NCBI GenBank assembly: GCA_018061525.1
Contig: JAGOUB010000035.1
Coordinates: 1 to 8,384 of the forward strand
Direction of reading: 5' to 3'
Origin: Candidatus Peribacteraceae bacterium
Lineage (GTDB): Bacteria; Patescibacteriota; Gracilibacteria; Peribacterales; Peribacteraceae
Length of the DNA stretch: 8,384 bases
The notes below the pieces were generated by a model, which saw nothing but the letters and a program-made list of their open reading frames with translations, did no database searches and had not been told where the DNA came from. The position numbers and the translations under genes were made by a program. This document shows positions 1 through 6,372 of the stretch, piece by piece (position 1 is the first letter of the stretch; the number at the start of each line of letters is the position of its first letter).

Positions 1-1
1 C

Positions 2-1591
2 CGCCTGCACCGTGTTCAGGCCGGCGGCCAGCGCTTGCCCATCGGCCAGCTGCGCGCCGCCTACTTCAACCTGAGCGCCGACCCGCGCGCCGTGCTCGTG
101 ACGCTCTGCGAGAAGCTCTGGATCCTCAAGCACCTGAACCTGCTCTCACCCAGCCGCCAGGCGCCCTTCGCCCGCGAGGCGCTCAAGGTCTACGCCCCGG
201 TGGCCGCCCGCCTCGGTATCTACGGACTCAAGCACCAGCTGGAGGCGCTGGCCTTCCCCATCGCTTATCCCACCGACAGCGAGCGCATCGCCGCGCAGCT
301 CAACCGTTTGAAGGAGCGCTACGGCGATTTCTTGGGCGTCGTCGGCACCCAACTGGCGGCCGCGCTGCGGCAGCAAGACTTGCCGGCCCGCGTGGAGGCC
401 CGCGCCAAGCAGCCCTACAGCATCTTCGCCAAGATGCGCGAGAAGGGGATGGGCGACATCGAGGACGTCTACGACCTGTTCGCTCTGCGCATCATCGTGC
501 CCGAGATCACCGACTGCTACCGCGCGCTCGGCTGTCTGCATCAGCTCGGCCACTCCGTCCCCAACCGCTTTAAGGATTACATTACGCTGCCCAAGCCCAA
601 CGGCTACCAGAGCCTGCATACGGCACTGACGCACTTGCCCGGCGTGCCGGCGGGCGTGCTGGTGGAGGTGCAGATCCGCACGGCCGCCATGCACCGCGAG
701 GCCGAACTCGGTGTGGCCGCCCACTGGACGTACAAAGAGGGCGCCGCCCCGCGCCCGGGCCGCCGCGTGCGCCAGCCCGAGGGCGAGGCCGAGCCGGAGA
801 ATGGCAACGAGGGCCACGACCGCATCTTCGTGCTCACGCCGCGCGGCGACGTGGTGGAACTGCCGTTGGCGGCCACCCCGCTCGACTTCGCTTTCTCGGT
901 GCACACGCAGCTCGGTCTCTCCTACAAGGGTGCCAAGGTGAACGGCCAGATCGTGCCGATGGAGCATCCGCTCGAGAACGGCGACGTGGTCGATATCATC
1001 CGCGCCAGCGAGCCACACCCGTCCGCGCGCTGGATGCCGCTGCTCAAGACGGCCGCCGCCCGCACGCGCCTGCGCAAGGCGCTGGCCGAGCGCCACCGCG
1101 AGTCGTACCTGGAGCGGGGCCGCGAGGCGCTGAACGTGGCGCTCAAGGGCCGCCGCCTGCCGCAGCTCGATGCCGACCTGACGCTGCTCTCATCGCTCAA
1201 AGGAGAAGACGCCGGCCGCGAGGCGCGCCAGGATTTCCTGGTGAAGGTCGGCCAGGGTCAGCTCAAGCTGGCGGCCGCGCTCGGGGCCATCGATGCCATC
1301 GCCAAGACGCTGGCCGTCGCCGCCGCTCCGGGCAGCAAGCCCGCCGACGGCGCCACCTGGACCGTGCGCCTGCAGACCGACGTCCGCCTGACACACCGCT
1401 TCGCCCGTTGCTGCAAGCCGGACGCGCGCAAAGTGCGCGACGCGATTGTCGGCGTGGTATCGCAGCAGCGCGTAGTGGTGCACCGTGAGGCCTGCAAAGC
1501 CATCAAGACCGTGGCGGAGACCCGGCGGATCGCGGCGGAGTGGGTGAAGGCGGAAGCGCCCTCGTCCGTTAGCCGAGGTACGAAGCGATGA
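2..1591 (+). CDS. rel: Rel/SpoT-family (p)ppGpp synthetase, 5' truncated by window edge
   Basis: Makes the alarmone (p)ppGpp by moving pyrophosphate from ATP to GDP/GTP. The frame is open from base 2, so the gene begins upstream; 529 codons are visible. In order: the tail of the HD hydrolase domain (to about base 200), the helical linker, the synthetase domain (about 400-740) with YSIFAKM, RFKDY (566-580), KPNGYQSLHT and EVQIRT (665-682), then AELGVAAHW; a TGS domain (about 819-1000); a helical region; and a zinc-finger-like domain with CC at 1409-1414 and a later His and Cys. The synthetase Asp (RFKD) and Glu (EVQIRT) are present. In the HD remnant the usual ADRLHN reads CEKLWI (107-124), so two hydrolase residues are changed. 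No ACT/RRM domain follows the zinc-finger-like part, unlike most long Rel proteins. The 3' end overlaps convergent tig by 23 bases. The family is certain; loss of hydrolase activity is inferred. Confidence 0.95.
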   Translation, partial: RLHRVQAGGQRLPIGQLRAAYFNLSADPRAVLVTLCEKLWILKHLNLLSPSRQAPFAREALKVYAPVAARLGIYGLKHQLEALAFPIAYPTDSERIAAQLNRLKERYGDFLGVVGTQLAAALRQQDLPARVEARAKQPYSIFAKMREKGMGDIEDVYDLFALRIIVPEITDCYRALGCLHQLGHSVPNRFKDYITLPKPNGYQSLHTALTHLPGVPAGVLVEVQIRTAAMHREAELGVAAHWTYKEGAAPRPGRRVRQPEGEAEPENGNEGHDRIFVLTPRGDVVELPLAATPLDFAFSVHTQLGLSYKGAKVNGQIVPMEHPLENGDVVDIIRASEPHPSARWMPLLKTAAARTRLRKALAERHRESYLERGREALNVALKGRRLPQLDADLTLLSSLKGEDAGREARQDFLVKVGQGQLKLAAALGAIDAIAKTLAVAAAPGSKPADGATWTVRLQTDVRLTHRFARCCKPDARKVRDAIVGVVSQQRVVVHREACKAIKTVAETRRIAAEWVKAEAPSSVSRGTKR

Positions 1592-2846
1592 GCTTCTCGA
1601 CGCGACGCTGCCACTTGAGCTGCGCCCAACCCTCGCCGGTGGGAGCGTAGTAGTCGGCGAGGCCTTCGCGCTCCTCTTCGGGAACGGTCTCGAGGATCGA
1701 GCCGATCTCCTTGGTGAGCTCCTCGTCGGTGACCTCAAGGTTGCGCTCCTCCAGCACCTTTTCCAGGGCGAAGCGCAGCTTGAGACGCTCCGATGCGCGC
1801 TCGGTCAGTTCCTTCTGGAAGGTGGCGTCGTCCTTCTTGCTCTCCTCGAGCCACTCGGCGAGCGTGCGCTTTTGGGCGGTGAGCTGCTCGACCAGGTCGT
1901 TCAAGAGCACGCGCTCCTCGGCCTGGATCAGCGGCGGGGCCAGCTCGACGCGGACCGCGTCACGCAGGGCGTCGAACACGGCCTGCTCGCGGCGCTGGCG
2001 CTCCAACTTCTCGTTCTCCTGGGTCAGCGAGGTGCGGATTTCGGCGCGCATCTCGGTGGCGGTCTGCAGGCCGAAGCGCTCCTTCACGAAGGCATCGGTC
2101 AGCTCGGGCAGGACCACCGACATCACGTTCTCCACTTCGGCCTCCACCGTCACCTTGGCGCCGCGCAGGCGCTCGACCGGCGCGTCCTTGGGGACGGTCA
2201 GCGTGAAGGTCTTCTTGTCGCCGGTCTTGAGGCCAACGAGGGCCTCGTCGAAGCCGGGCACCAGGCGGGTGGAACCGAGCAGCAGGCGCTGGTGGTTCAT
2301 CGCGAGCTCCGAGACGACCTCGCCCTTGGCGTCGGTCGCCTTGGCCGTCAGCACCAGCTCATCGCCCTGCTTGGCCGGGACAGTGCTCTGGCTTGTCTCA
2401 CGGAAGCGCTGAAGCAGGCCGGTGACCACGCGTTCGACGTCGGCGTCCGTCACGGGCTTCTCCTTCTTCTCAACTTTGATCTTGTCGGCGCCCTTCACCG
2501 TCACCTCGGGACGCTCCACAAAGGTGATCGTCAGCACCAGCGGCTCGCGCGACTGCACCTCGATGTTCGGCGGGACGATCGGCTTGATGTTCTCGTCCTT
2601 GAGCAGCTCGGGGATGACCGTAGCCATCAGCTCGCGCACGGCCTCCTCCAAGAGCTGACCGGGGCTGACGCGCTCGCGGAGCATGGCCTCGGGCACATGG
2701 CCGGGGCGGAAACCCTTGATGTTCACACGCTGGCCCAGGCGGGCGAGCGCCTTCTGCTCGGCGACGGCGACTTGCGCCGGGTCGACGGTCACAGTGGCGA
2801 CGATCTGGCCCTTGCCGGGGCGCTCGGTCTTGGTGGTGGAAGGCAT
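1569..2846 (-). CDS. tig: Trigger factor, ribosome-associated chaperone and peptidyl-prolyl isomerase
   Basis: Binds near the ribosomal exit tunnel and shields nascent chains. The protein has 425 residues, close to the usual 430-450. The ribosome-docking signature GFRPGHVP lies at residues 45-52 of the N-terminal domain. An FKBP-like isomerase domain spans about 150-235, with GDELVL, then LVPGFDEALVGLKTGDKK and a closing VTVEAEVENV strand. The charged helical C-terminal chaperone arms occupy about 236-425. The ATG at 2846 is preferred because the ribosome-binding domain starts directly after it and secF stops 12 bases upstream, implying co-transcription. The bases before the ATG are C-rich (TAATCCCCTCCCGCC), with no Shine-Dalgarno. 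The stop lies inside the 3' end of the convergent rel gene. Outside the signatures the sequence is divergent from textbook homologues, which fits an uncultivated lineage. Function by family is secure. Confidence 0.95.
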   Translation of the reverse strand: MPSTTKTERPGKGQIVATVTVDPAQVAVAEQKALARLGQRVNIKGFRPGHVPEAMLRERVSPGQLLEEAVRELMATVIPELLKDENIKPIVPPNIEVQSREPLVLTITFVERPEVTVKGADKIKVEKKEKPVTDADVERVVTGLLQRFRETSQSTVPAKQGDELVLTAKATDAKGEVVSELAMNHQRLLLGSTRLVPGFDEALVGLKTGDKKTFTLTVPKDAPVERLRGAKVTVEAEVENVMSVVLPELTDAFVKERFGLQTATEMRAEIRTSLTQENEKLERQRREQAVFDALRDAVRVELAPPLIQAEERVLLNDLVEQLTAQKRTLAEWLEESKKDDATFQKELTERASERLKLRFALEKVLEERNLEVTDEELTKEIGSILETVPEEEREGLADYYAPTGEGWAQLKWQRRVEKLIASYLG

Positions 2847-2858
2847 GGCGGGAGGGGA
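2847..2858 (-). promoter_or_regulatory. tig start region without Shine-Dalgarno
   Basis: Only 12 bases separate the secF stop from the tig ATG. On the minus strand they read CCCCTCCCGCC just before the ATG, which is pyrimidine-rich and cannot pair with the CCUCC end of 16S rRNA. Initiation probably relies on coupling to secF translation or on an SD-independent mode. Confidence 0.5.
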
Positions 2859-3758
2859 TTACCGGCGCGAGCGGCGGAGGTAGACGATCAAGGGAGTGGC
2901 GACGAAGAACGACGAGTACGTACCGATGACGGTGCCCAGGATGAGGGCGAGCATGAACCAGCGGATGCTCTCGGCGCCGAACAGGAAGAGAGCGGCGAGC
3001 ATAATGAGCGTGACGGCGGCCGTGCTCATGGTGCGCGTGAGGGTCTGGACGACGCTCTTCTGCGTGACTTCGGCGAACGACTCGCGGCGACCCTCGATGG
3101 CCAGGTTCTCGCGGAGGCGGTCGAAGATCACGATCGTGTCCATCACCGAGTAACCCATGATGGAGAGCATGGCCGTGACGAACAGCGTATCAACCTGGAA
3201 GCTGGTGGTGTGGCTGAGGATGGTGAAGATGCCCATGACGATGACGAGGTCATGCAGCAGGGCGGCCACCGCGGCCAAGCCGAAGCTCCAGGGCGAGAGG
3301 TCGCGCGGGACGGTGCGGAAGGCGATGGTCAGGTAGACGATGATCGCCAGCGCGGCGACCACGAGGGCGGCGAGCGCGCGGCGCTGCAGCGAGGCGCCGA
3401 CCGTCGGACCGATGGACGTGTACTGCAGCTCTTGCATCTCCGGGAATTCGCCCGTCAGGTGGGCGACAACGGATTTGTGCTGCTCGGGGTCCAGGTTGGG
3501 GGTGCGCAGGAAGTAGGTGCCGTTGGCCGTTTTGGCCACGTTCACCGACTCGGCGCCGGCGTCCTGCCAGTCGTACGTCTTGAGATTCTGCTCCAGCGCC
3601 TCCTTGGTGACGGTGTCGGGAACGCTGACTTCCATGAGCGTGCCGCCCGTGAACTCGATGCTCAGGCGGGGGCCCGGATAGAAGAACATGACGACCGATC
3701 CCACCACGGCGATGACCGAGAGCGGGAAGAGGAGTTTGGCGATACGGAGGAAGGACAT
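2859..3758 (-). CDS. secF: Protein translocase subunit SecF
   Basis: Inner-membrane partner of SecD that uses the proton gradient to help pull proteins through SecYEG. The 299-residue length is normal. One membrane helix at about 8-28 precedes IEFTGGT (34-40), the family's DFTGG motif with Glu for Asp. A soluble P1 domain runs to about 125, and five further helices follow at about 127-147, 157-181, 189-212, 245-262 and 267-294. Family motifs seen are LHDLVI (168-173) and GYSVMDTIVIFDRLREN (202-218). The normally conserved Asn of GYSxND is Met206. The ATG at 3758 gives the expected short N-terminus before helix 1. Its upstream bases read GATTCCTCCTCCT, CU-rich rather than purine-rich. tig follows 12 bases downstream. 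secD, often the immediate upstream neighbour, is absent here: the upstream gene is an unrelated-looking membrane protein. Assignment is confident from topology plus motifs. Confidence 0.95.
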   Translation of the reverse strand: MSFLRIAKLLFPLSVIAVVGSVVMFFYPGPRLSIEFTGGTLMEVSVPDTVTKEALEQNLKTYDWQDAGAESVNVAKTANGTYFLRTPNLDPEQHKSVVAHLTGEFPEMQELQYTSIGPTVGASLQRRALAALVVAALAIIVYLTIAFRTVPRDLSPWSFGLAAVAALLHDLVIVMGIFTILSHTTSFQVDTLFVTAMLSIMGYSVMDTIVIFDRLRENLAIEGRRESFAEVTQKSVVQTLTRTMSTAAVTLIMLAALFLFGAESIRWFMLALILGTVIGTYSSFFVATPLIVYLRRSRR

Positions 3759-3771
3759 AGGAGGAGGAATC
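3759..3771 (-). promoter_or_regulatory. secF start region with CU-rich leader instead of Shine-Dalgarno
   Basis: The minus strand immediately before the secF ATG reads GATTCCTCCTCCT. This is like the anti-Shine-Dalgarno itself rather than its complement. Together with the tig, TPR and 3835-5226 starts, which also lack AGGAGG-like motifs, it suggests that this genome often initiates without SD pairing. No convincing promoter is visible in the 76-base gap before secF. Confidence 0.45.
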
Positions 3772-3834
3772 GGAAAACGGGTGGACTCTACCTGACCCGG
3801 CGCGGACTTGCCACCGCGGCCGGATGGCGGCTCG

Positions 3835-5226
3835 TCACCTGGGGGGTAGCTCGGTCAGGAGGCTCCAGACGCCGTTTTGGGCGGTCAGGTTCCAGGAAAT
3901 GACCGGGAATGACGGAAGGGTGGGAAAGAGCCCGCGCGTGAGCAGGATGGCCGAGGAGGGCGGAATGAGCGGGGCGAGCAGGGCCGGGCGGAGGACGCCG
4001 GCGGCCACCAGGGTGCCGCGGTCCGAGAGGACGGCCAGTTGGTCGGGCGAAGCCTCGGCCAGGAAGCCGGCGAGCACCTCGTCGTCGCTGCCGAGCAGCA
4101 GGCGGTTGTCGAAGCCCGAGGTGGCGGCGGCCAGGCTGCGCAGGCTGCCGGAGTGCGACCATGAGACGGCGGACCAGCCGCCCAGGTTCGTCTCGGTGCG
4201 TACGGCGCTGGTCGGGTCCAAGCGGGCGTCGACCACGGCGCGCTCTTCGTCGAGCTGTTGGCGGGCGACGGTGGCGCGCGGGAGCGAGCGGGCGAAAGCG
4301 GCGCCGAAGGCTTCGACGAGCGTGGGGGCATCGTCGGCACCGGCAGGCAGCACCGCGGCGAAGCGGGCCGAGCCGGAACCGACGGGTGCGACGCTGATGA
4401 GCGTGGCTTGTTCGAGGGCAGAGAGGGTGGCGCCGCTGAGAACGTCGGCACCAAGAGTGCGGCCGATGGCGGCGCGGACGAGTCCGGCGGTGATCAGGCG
4501 GGCGTCGGGCTGCTGCCACGACTGCACCGTCGCGATGAGGCCGGGCAGATCGGCGGCGGCCAGCGCGAAGGCGGGCGAGCGCACGCCCAGCGGCAATAAG
4601 CGACCAAGGCCGTCGCCGACCGGTCCGCCGTCCACCGAGAGCTGCCAGAGGCCGCCCTTGGCGCCGAGTCCTAGCGCGCTGCGTCCCGTTAAGGCGGCGG
4701 CCGCGAAGGGGTGGAGGTTCGCCTTGGCGCGCAGCCAGGGCACGTTGGCAATAAAGAGGAGCTCGCCGTCGGCAGGCAGCGCGGCGGCCACGGGCAGGGT
4801 CGAGAGGGCATCGCCGACGCCGAGCACGGCGCGGGCGGCGGGGGAGAGGCCGAGGGCAGGATCGTCGAGGTCGGCGCCGATGCGCGGGAGTGTCACCCAC
4901 TCCTCTTGGTTGCTGCCGGTGGCGAGTAATGCCACCACGCGTCCGCTGCCGGAGGCCGGCAGTTGCAGGCTCGGGGCGACCGAGGCTAAGGCTTGGCGGA
5001 ACAACGGCGAATCGCCGCTCAGCGCCACGATCGTGCGGTCGGCGGGCAGCAGGTCGAAGGCATCCTTCTGAGGTAGATTAAGGAGCACTGTCAGCACGGC
5101 CAACGCGGCCACGGCCAGCGTGCCGCCGCCCACGGCGATGGCCAGCAGCAGGCTCTGCTTCCAGCTGCGGGGATTCTCGGTGGTTTCGGGGGTTTTGTCG
5201 GTCACAGCGGAGAGTGTAGCGATCAT
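3835..5226 (-). CDS. Unrecognised membrane-anchored protein with large extracytoplasmic domain
   Basis: I do not recognise the family. From the ATG at 5226 the product has 463 residues: a short polar N-terminus, one hydrophobic helix at about 25-50 (SLLLAIAVGGGTLAVAALAV onward), then about 410 residues rich in Ala, Leu and Gly. The topology suggests a bitopic protein with its bulk outside the cytoplasm. LLPADRTIVALSGDS just after the helix and repeated patterns of short hydrophobic strands plus amphipathic helices recall DUF3352-type surface proteins, but only loosely. The C-terminus ends in a probable beta hairpin around ISWNLTAQNGVWSLLTEL. No catalytic motif or cysteine cluster is visible. 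Other possible starts are ATG 5241 (five residues longer) and GTG 5205; none has a good Shine-Dalgarno. secF begins 76 bases downstream in the same direction, so shared transcription and an envelope role are plausible. Coding is well supported by length and codon pattern; function is unknown. Confidence 0.8.
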   Translation of the reverse strand: MIATLSAVTDKTPETTENPRSWKQSLLLAIAVGGGTLAVAALAVLTVLLNLPQKDAFDLLPADRTIVALSGDSPLFRQALASVAPSLQLPASGSGRVVALLATGSNQEEWVTLPRIGADLDDPALGLSPAARAVLGVGDALSTLPVAAALPADGELLFIANVPWLRAKANLHPFAAAALTGRSALGLGAKGGLWQLSVDGGPVGDGLGRLLPLGVRSPAFALAAADLPGLIATVQSWQQPDARLITAGLVRAAIGRTLGADVLSGATLSALEQATLISVAPVGSGSARFAAVLPAGADDAPTLVEAFGAAFARSLPRATVARQQLDEERAVVDARLDPTSAVRTETNLGGWSAVSWSHSGSLRSLAAATSGFDNRLLLGSDDEVLAGFLAEASPDQLAVLSDRGTLVAAGVLRPALLAPLIPPSSAILLTRGLFPTLPSFPVISWNLTAQNGVWSLLTELPPR

Positions 5227-5241
5227 CTTCTGTTGGACCAT

Positions 5242-5309
5242 CTTTCTTTGGCCTGATGTTTCAGACGATCGGCACTTCTTTGTGCGCGACAAAGAAGTGC
5301 CCAAGAAAG
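5242..5309. repeat. Perfect 13-bp hairpin with near-complementary outer arms, next to the start of the 3835-5226 gene
   Basis: GGCACTTCTTTGT (5271-5283) and ACAAAGAAGTGCC (5289-5301) form a perfect 13-bp stem around the 5-base loop GCGCG. Outside it, CTTTCTTTG (5242-5250) and CAAGAAAG (5302-5309) are complementary except for one extra base, leaving 20 unpaired bases on one side. In the minus-strand transcript the outer arm ends directly at the ATG at 5241. There is no U-run, so it is a poor terminator. A dispersed intergenic repeat or a leader hairpin is more likely; which cannot be told from one copy. Confidence 0.6.
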
Positions 5310-5334
5310 CGCGTCGCGCCAACGCTCCTCCACC

Positions 5335-5446
5335 TCGGCCCCGTGCCTCCTTGCCGGCCATTAGGCCCGGCCGGCTTCGTCGGTCGTGCACCGCGCTCTT
5401 GTTTTCAGACGTTTAACAGAGAGCGCGGTGCACGAGGCGGGGCCGA
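5335..5446. repeat. Compound inverted repeat with three-way-junction geometry
   Basis: Three perfect complementary pairs nest in a branched pattern. The outer arms are TCGGCCCCG (5335-5343) with CGGGGCCGA (5438-5446). A first inner hairpin is GCCGGCC (5353-5359) with GGCCGGC (5369-5375). A second inner hairpin is TCGTGCACCGCGCTCT (5384-5399) with AGAGCGCGGTGCACGA (5420-5435), 16 bp with a 20-base loop. No reading frame here looks like protein. It could be a structured RNA segment or a small non-autonomous repeat element. The base pairing is directly visible; the role is unknown. Confidence 0.55.
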
Positions 5447-5661
5447 TCTCCTCCCCCCAGGCGCGACACCGCTCCACGGTCTCACTGCACCAAACCTGAA
5501 GCGCGCCTCACTTCCGCCTCCGGCGCACGGTGGCGTCTTTGCCTGCGGAGGGGCGCGCGCCGGCCGGGGGTGAAGGGGCACGAAGTCATACAGCCACCTT
5601 CGGGAGGGCGTCACGACTAAGCAGAACCATGGAGAGGGGCTCGGCGCGCCAGCGTTTTGGC

Positions 5662-5691
5662 GCCACCTTTTGCGCGCCTGCAAAAGGTGGC
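5662..5691. repeat. Perfect 12-bp hairpin
   Basis: GCCACCTTTTGC (5662-5673) and GCAAAAGGTGGC (5680-5691) form a 12-bp stem with loop GCGCCT. It resembles the hairpin at 5271-5301 in having a pyrimidine-rich left arm, a purine-rich right arm and a loop beginning GCGC. It sits where the GC-rich part of the gap gives way to the less GC-rich part. No U-run follows on either strand, so intrinsic termination is unlikely. Confidence 0.55.
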
Positions 5692-5791
5692 ATTCCCAAA
5701 TGGCCTCAGACTCCACTGAAAAACGCTGAAATTGCCCTCCTCATCCACAAGCCACTATTGAACACTATTTATATACAACAACACCTTTTCC

Positions 5792-6341
5792 GCATTAGCT
5801 CAATGCCTGTTCCTTGTGGTTCCAACCAGTACCACGTACATTGGCATGATTTGTTCGGAGTCGGAACCCAGAACAAGTCGCACACAAACAGTTCACACAC
5901 ATACGGAAGGAAGAAGCTTGGGAACACCGGGGTAGGGCCCTACCCCGCACACCAAGACACACAGTCACTCGGAACCAGCCCCTTCACATCACCAGCAGCA
6001 ATCGTAGAGAGGACCGTGGTCATGCATCGCAAACGTTCCTCCCGGCCACACATCAGCAAAACCACTTTGCAACACACCTGGGTCTAGCGACCGTCCTTGC
6101 TCCCAGCGTGGCCACAGTCCTCTCTGCTCCGCAATACCGTTGGAAAGACCGAGGGTTCCTTTCCAGCGAACTCCCTTCCTCCCCAGTGTCTCTCACTCGT
6201 CCTCACGGACTTTTGCAGCAGACCGGTCCGGGGACTTCGTCGGGTCACGAGGAGAAACAAGAGACCAGAGCGCGGCAGAGAATTGAGGCTACCTCGCCTC
6301 CGCCCCTTTCCGTTCACAGGCTAGGTGACCGAAAACGTCAC
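5792..6341. ncRNA. Candidate structured non-coding RNA region
   Basis: About 550 bases with no credible gene but many local complementary pairs. Seen: 5792-5796/5802-5806; 5816-5820/5831-5835; 5847-5856/5871-5880 (10 pairs, two G-U read as +); the palindrome 5928-5947 inside CTTGG/CCAAG arms (5917-5921/5952-5956); a 22-position stem 6004-6025/6106-6127; 6138-6147/6159-6168; 6199-6202/6207-6210; 6285-6289/6296-6300; and 6325-6329/6337-6341. The strand is uncertain. Most wobble pairs fit a plus-strand RNA, which would end at the terminator at 6373-6402. The purine-rich minus strand instead suggests a minus-strand transcript or a long leader of the 3835-5226 gene. Signature sequences of RNase P RNA, tmRNA, SRP RNA, 5S rRNA and common riboswitches were looked for by eye and not found. 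Chance pairing cannot be excluded without covariation. Confidence 0.3.
5928..5947. repeat. Perfect 20-bp palindrome
   Basis: CGGGGTAGGGCCCTACCCCG is exactly self-complementary over 20 bases. As RNA it would give an 8-bp stem with a GGCC loop, extended after a small internal loop by CTTGG/CCAAG. As DNA it could be a dimeric protein-binding site. It lies in an otherwise CA-rich stretch, so it stands out from its surroundings. Confidence 0.6.
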
Positions 6342-6372
6342 TGTCGCCTCAGGAGAGACCGGCAAAACAAAC

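Noticed and set aside
146..1096. 316-codon open frame on - under rel
   Set aside because: Shadow of an unmistakable Rel synthetase/TGS reading on the plus strand.
3772..3834. Possible terminator or promoter between the 3835-5226 gene and secF
   Set aside because: Only a weak 6-bp hairpin without U-run and no recognisable -35/-10 pair.
1872..3902. 676-codon open frame on + antisense to tig and secF
   Set aside because: Translation is a Gly/His/Asp/Arg-rich shadow typical of high-GC genes read backwards; it crosses two clear genes.
3824..5071. 415-codon open frame on + antisense to the 3835-5226 gene
   Set aside because: Ser/Arg/Ala/Pro-rich composition without domains; the minus frame has a membrane helix and balanced composition.
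5259..5411. Two CGTCTGAA copies (minus strand) like the Neisseria DNA uptake sequence
   Set aside because: The bases before them do not match the full uptake sequence (GCCGTCTGAA) and the genes are not Neisseria-like; probably part of the local repeat.
5767..5775. TATATAAAT on the minus strand as a -10 promoter box for the 3835-5226 gene
   Set aside because: No -35 element at proper spacing and more than 500 bases from the start codon; an AT-rich spot alone is not enough.
5904..5917. CGGAAGGAAGAAGC resembling the SRP RNA apical motif
   Set aside because: The upstream strand that should pair to close the GGAA loop is missing (CACATA instead of GGTCC), and no SRP-like helix surrounds it.
6141..6158. 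GGAAAGACCGAGGGTTCC, loosely like the RNase P P4 strand
   Set aside because: It departs from the invariant AAAGUCC, it forms a simple local hairpin, and no matching 3' P4 strand is found downstream.
6193..6215. Hammerhead-ribozyme-like segment on the minus strand (GTCCGTGAGGAC with flanks)
   Set aside because: Only the stem II hairpin resembles it; the required CUGAUGA before it and GAAA after it are absent (CTGCAAA and GAGT instead).
5530..6317. Open frames of 185 (+) and 77 (-) codons in the gap
   Set aside because: No protein-like pattern, no start signals, and they run across the strongest inverted repeats.
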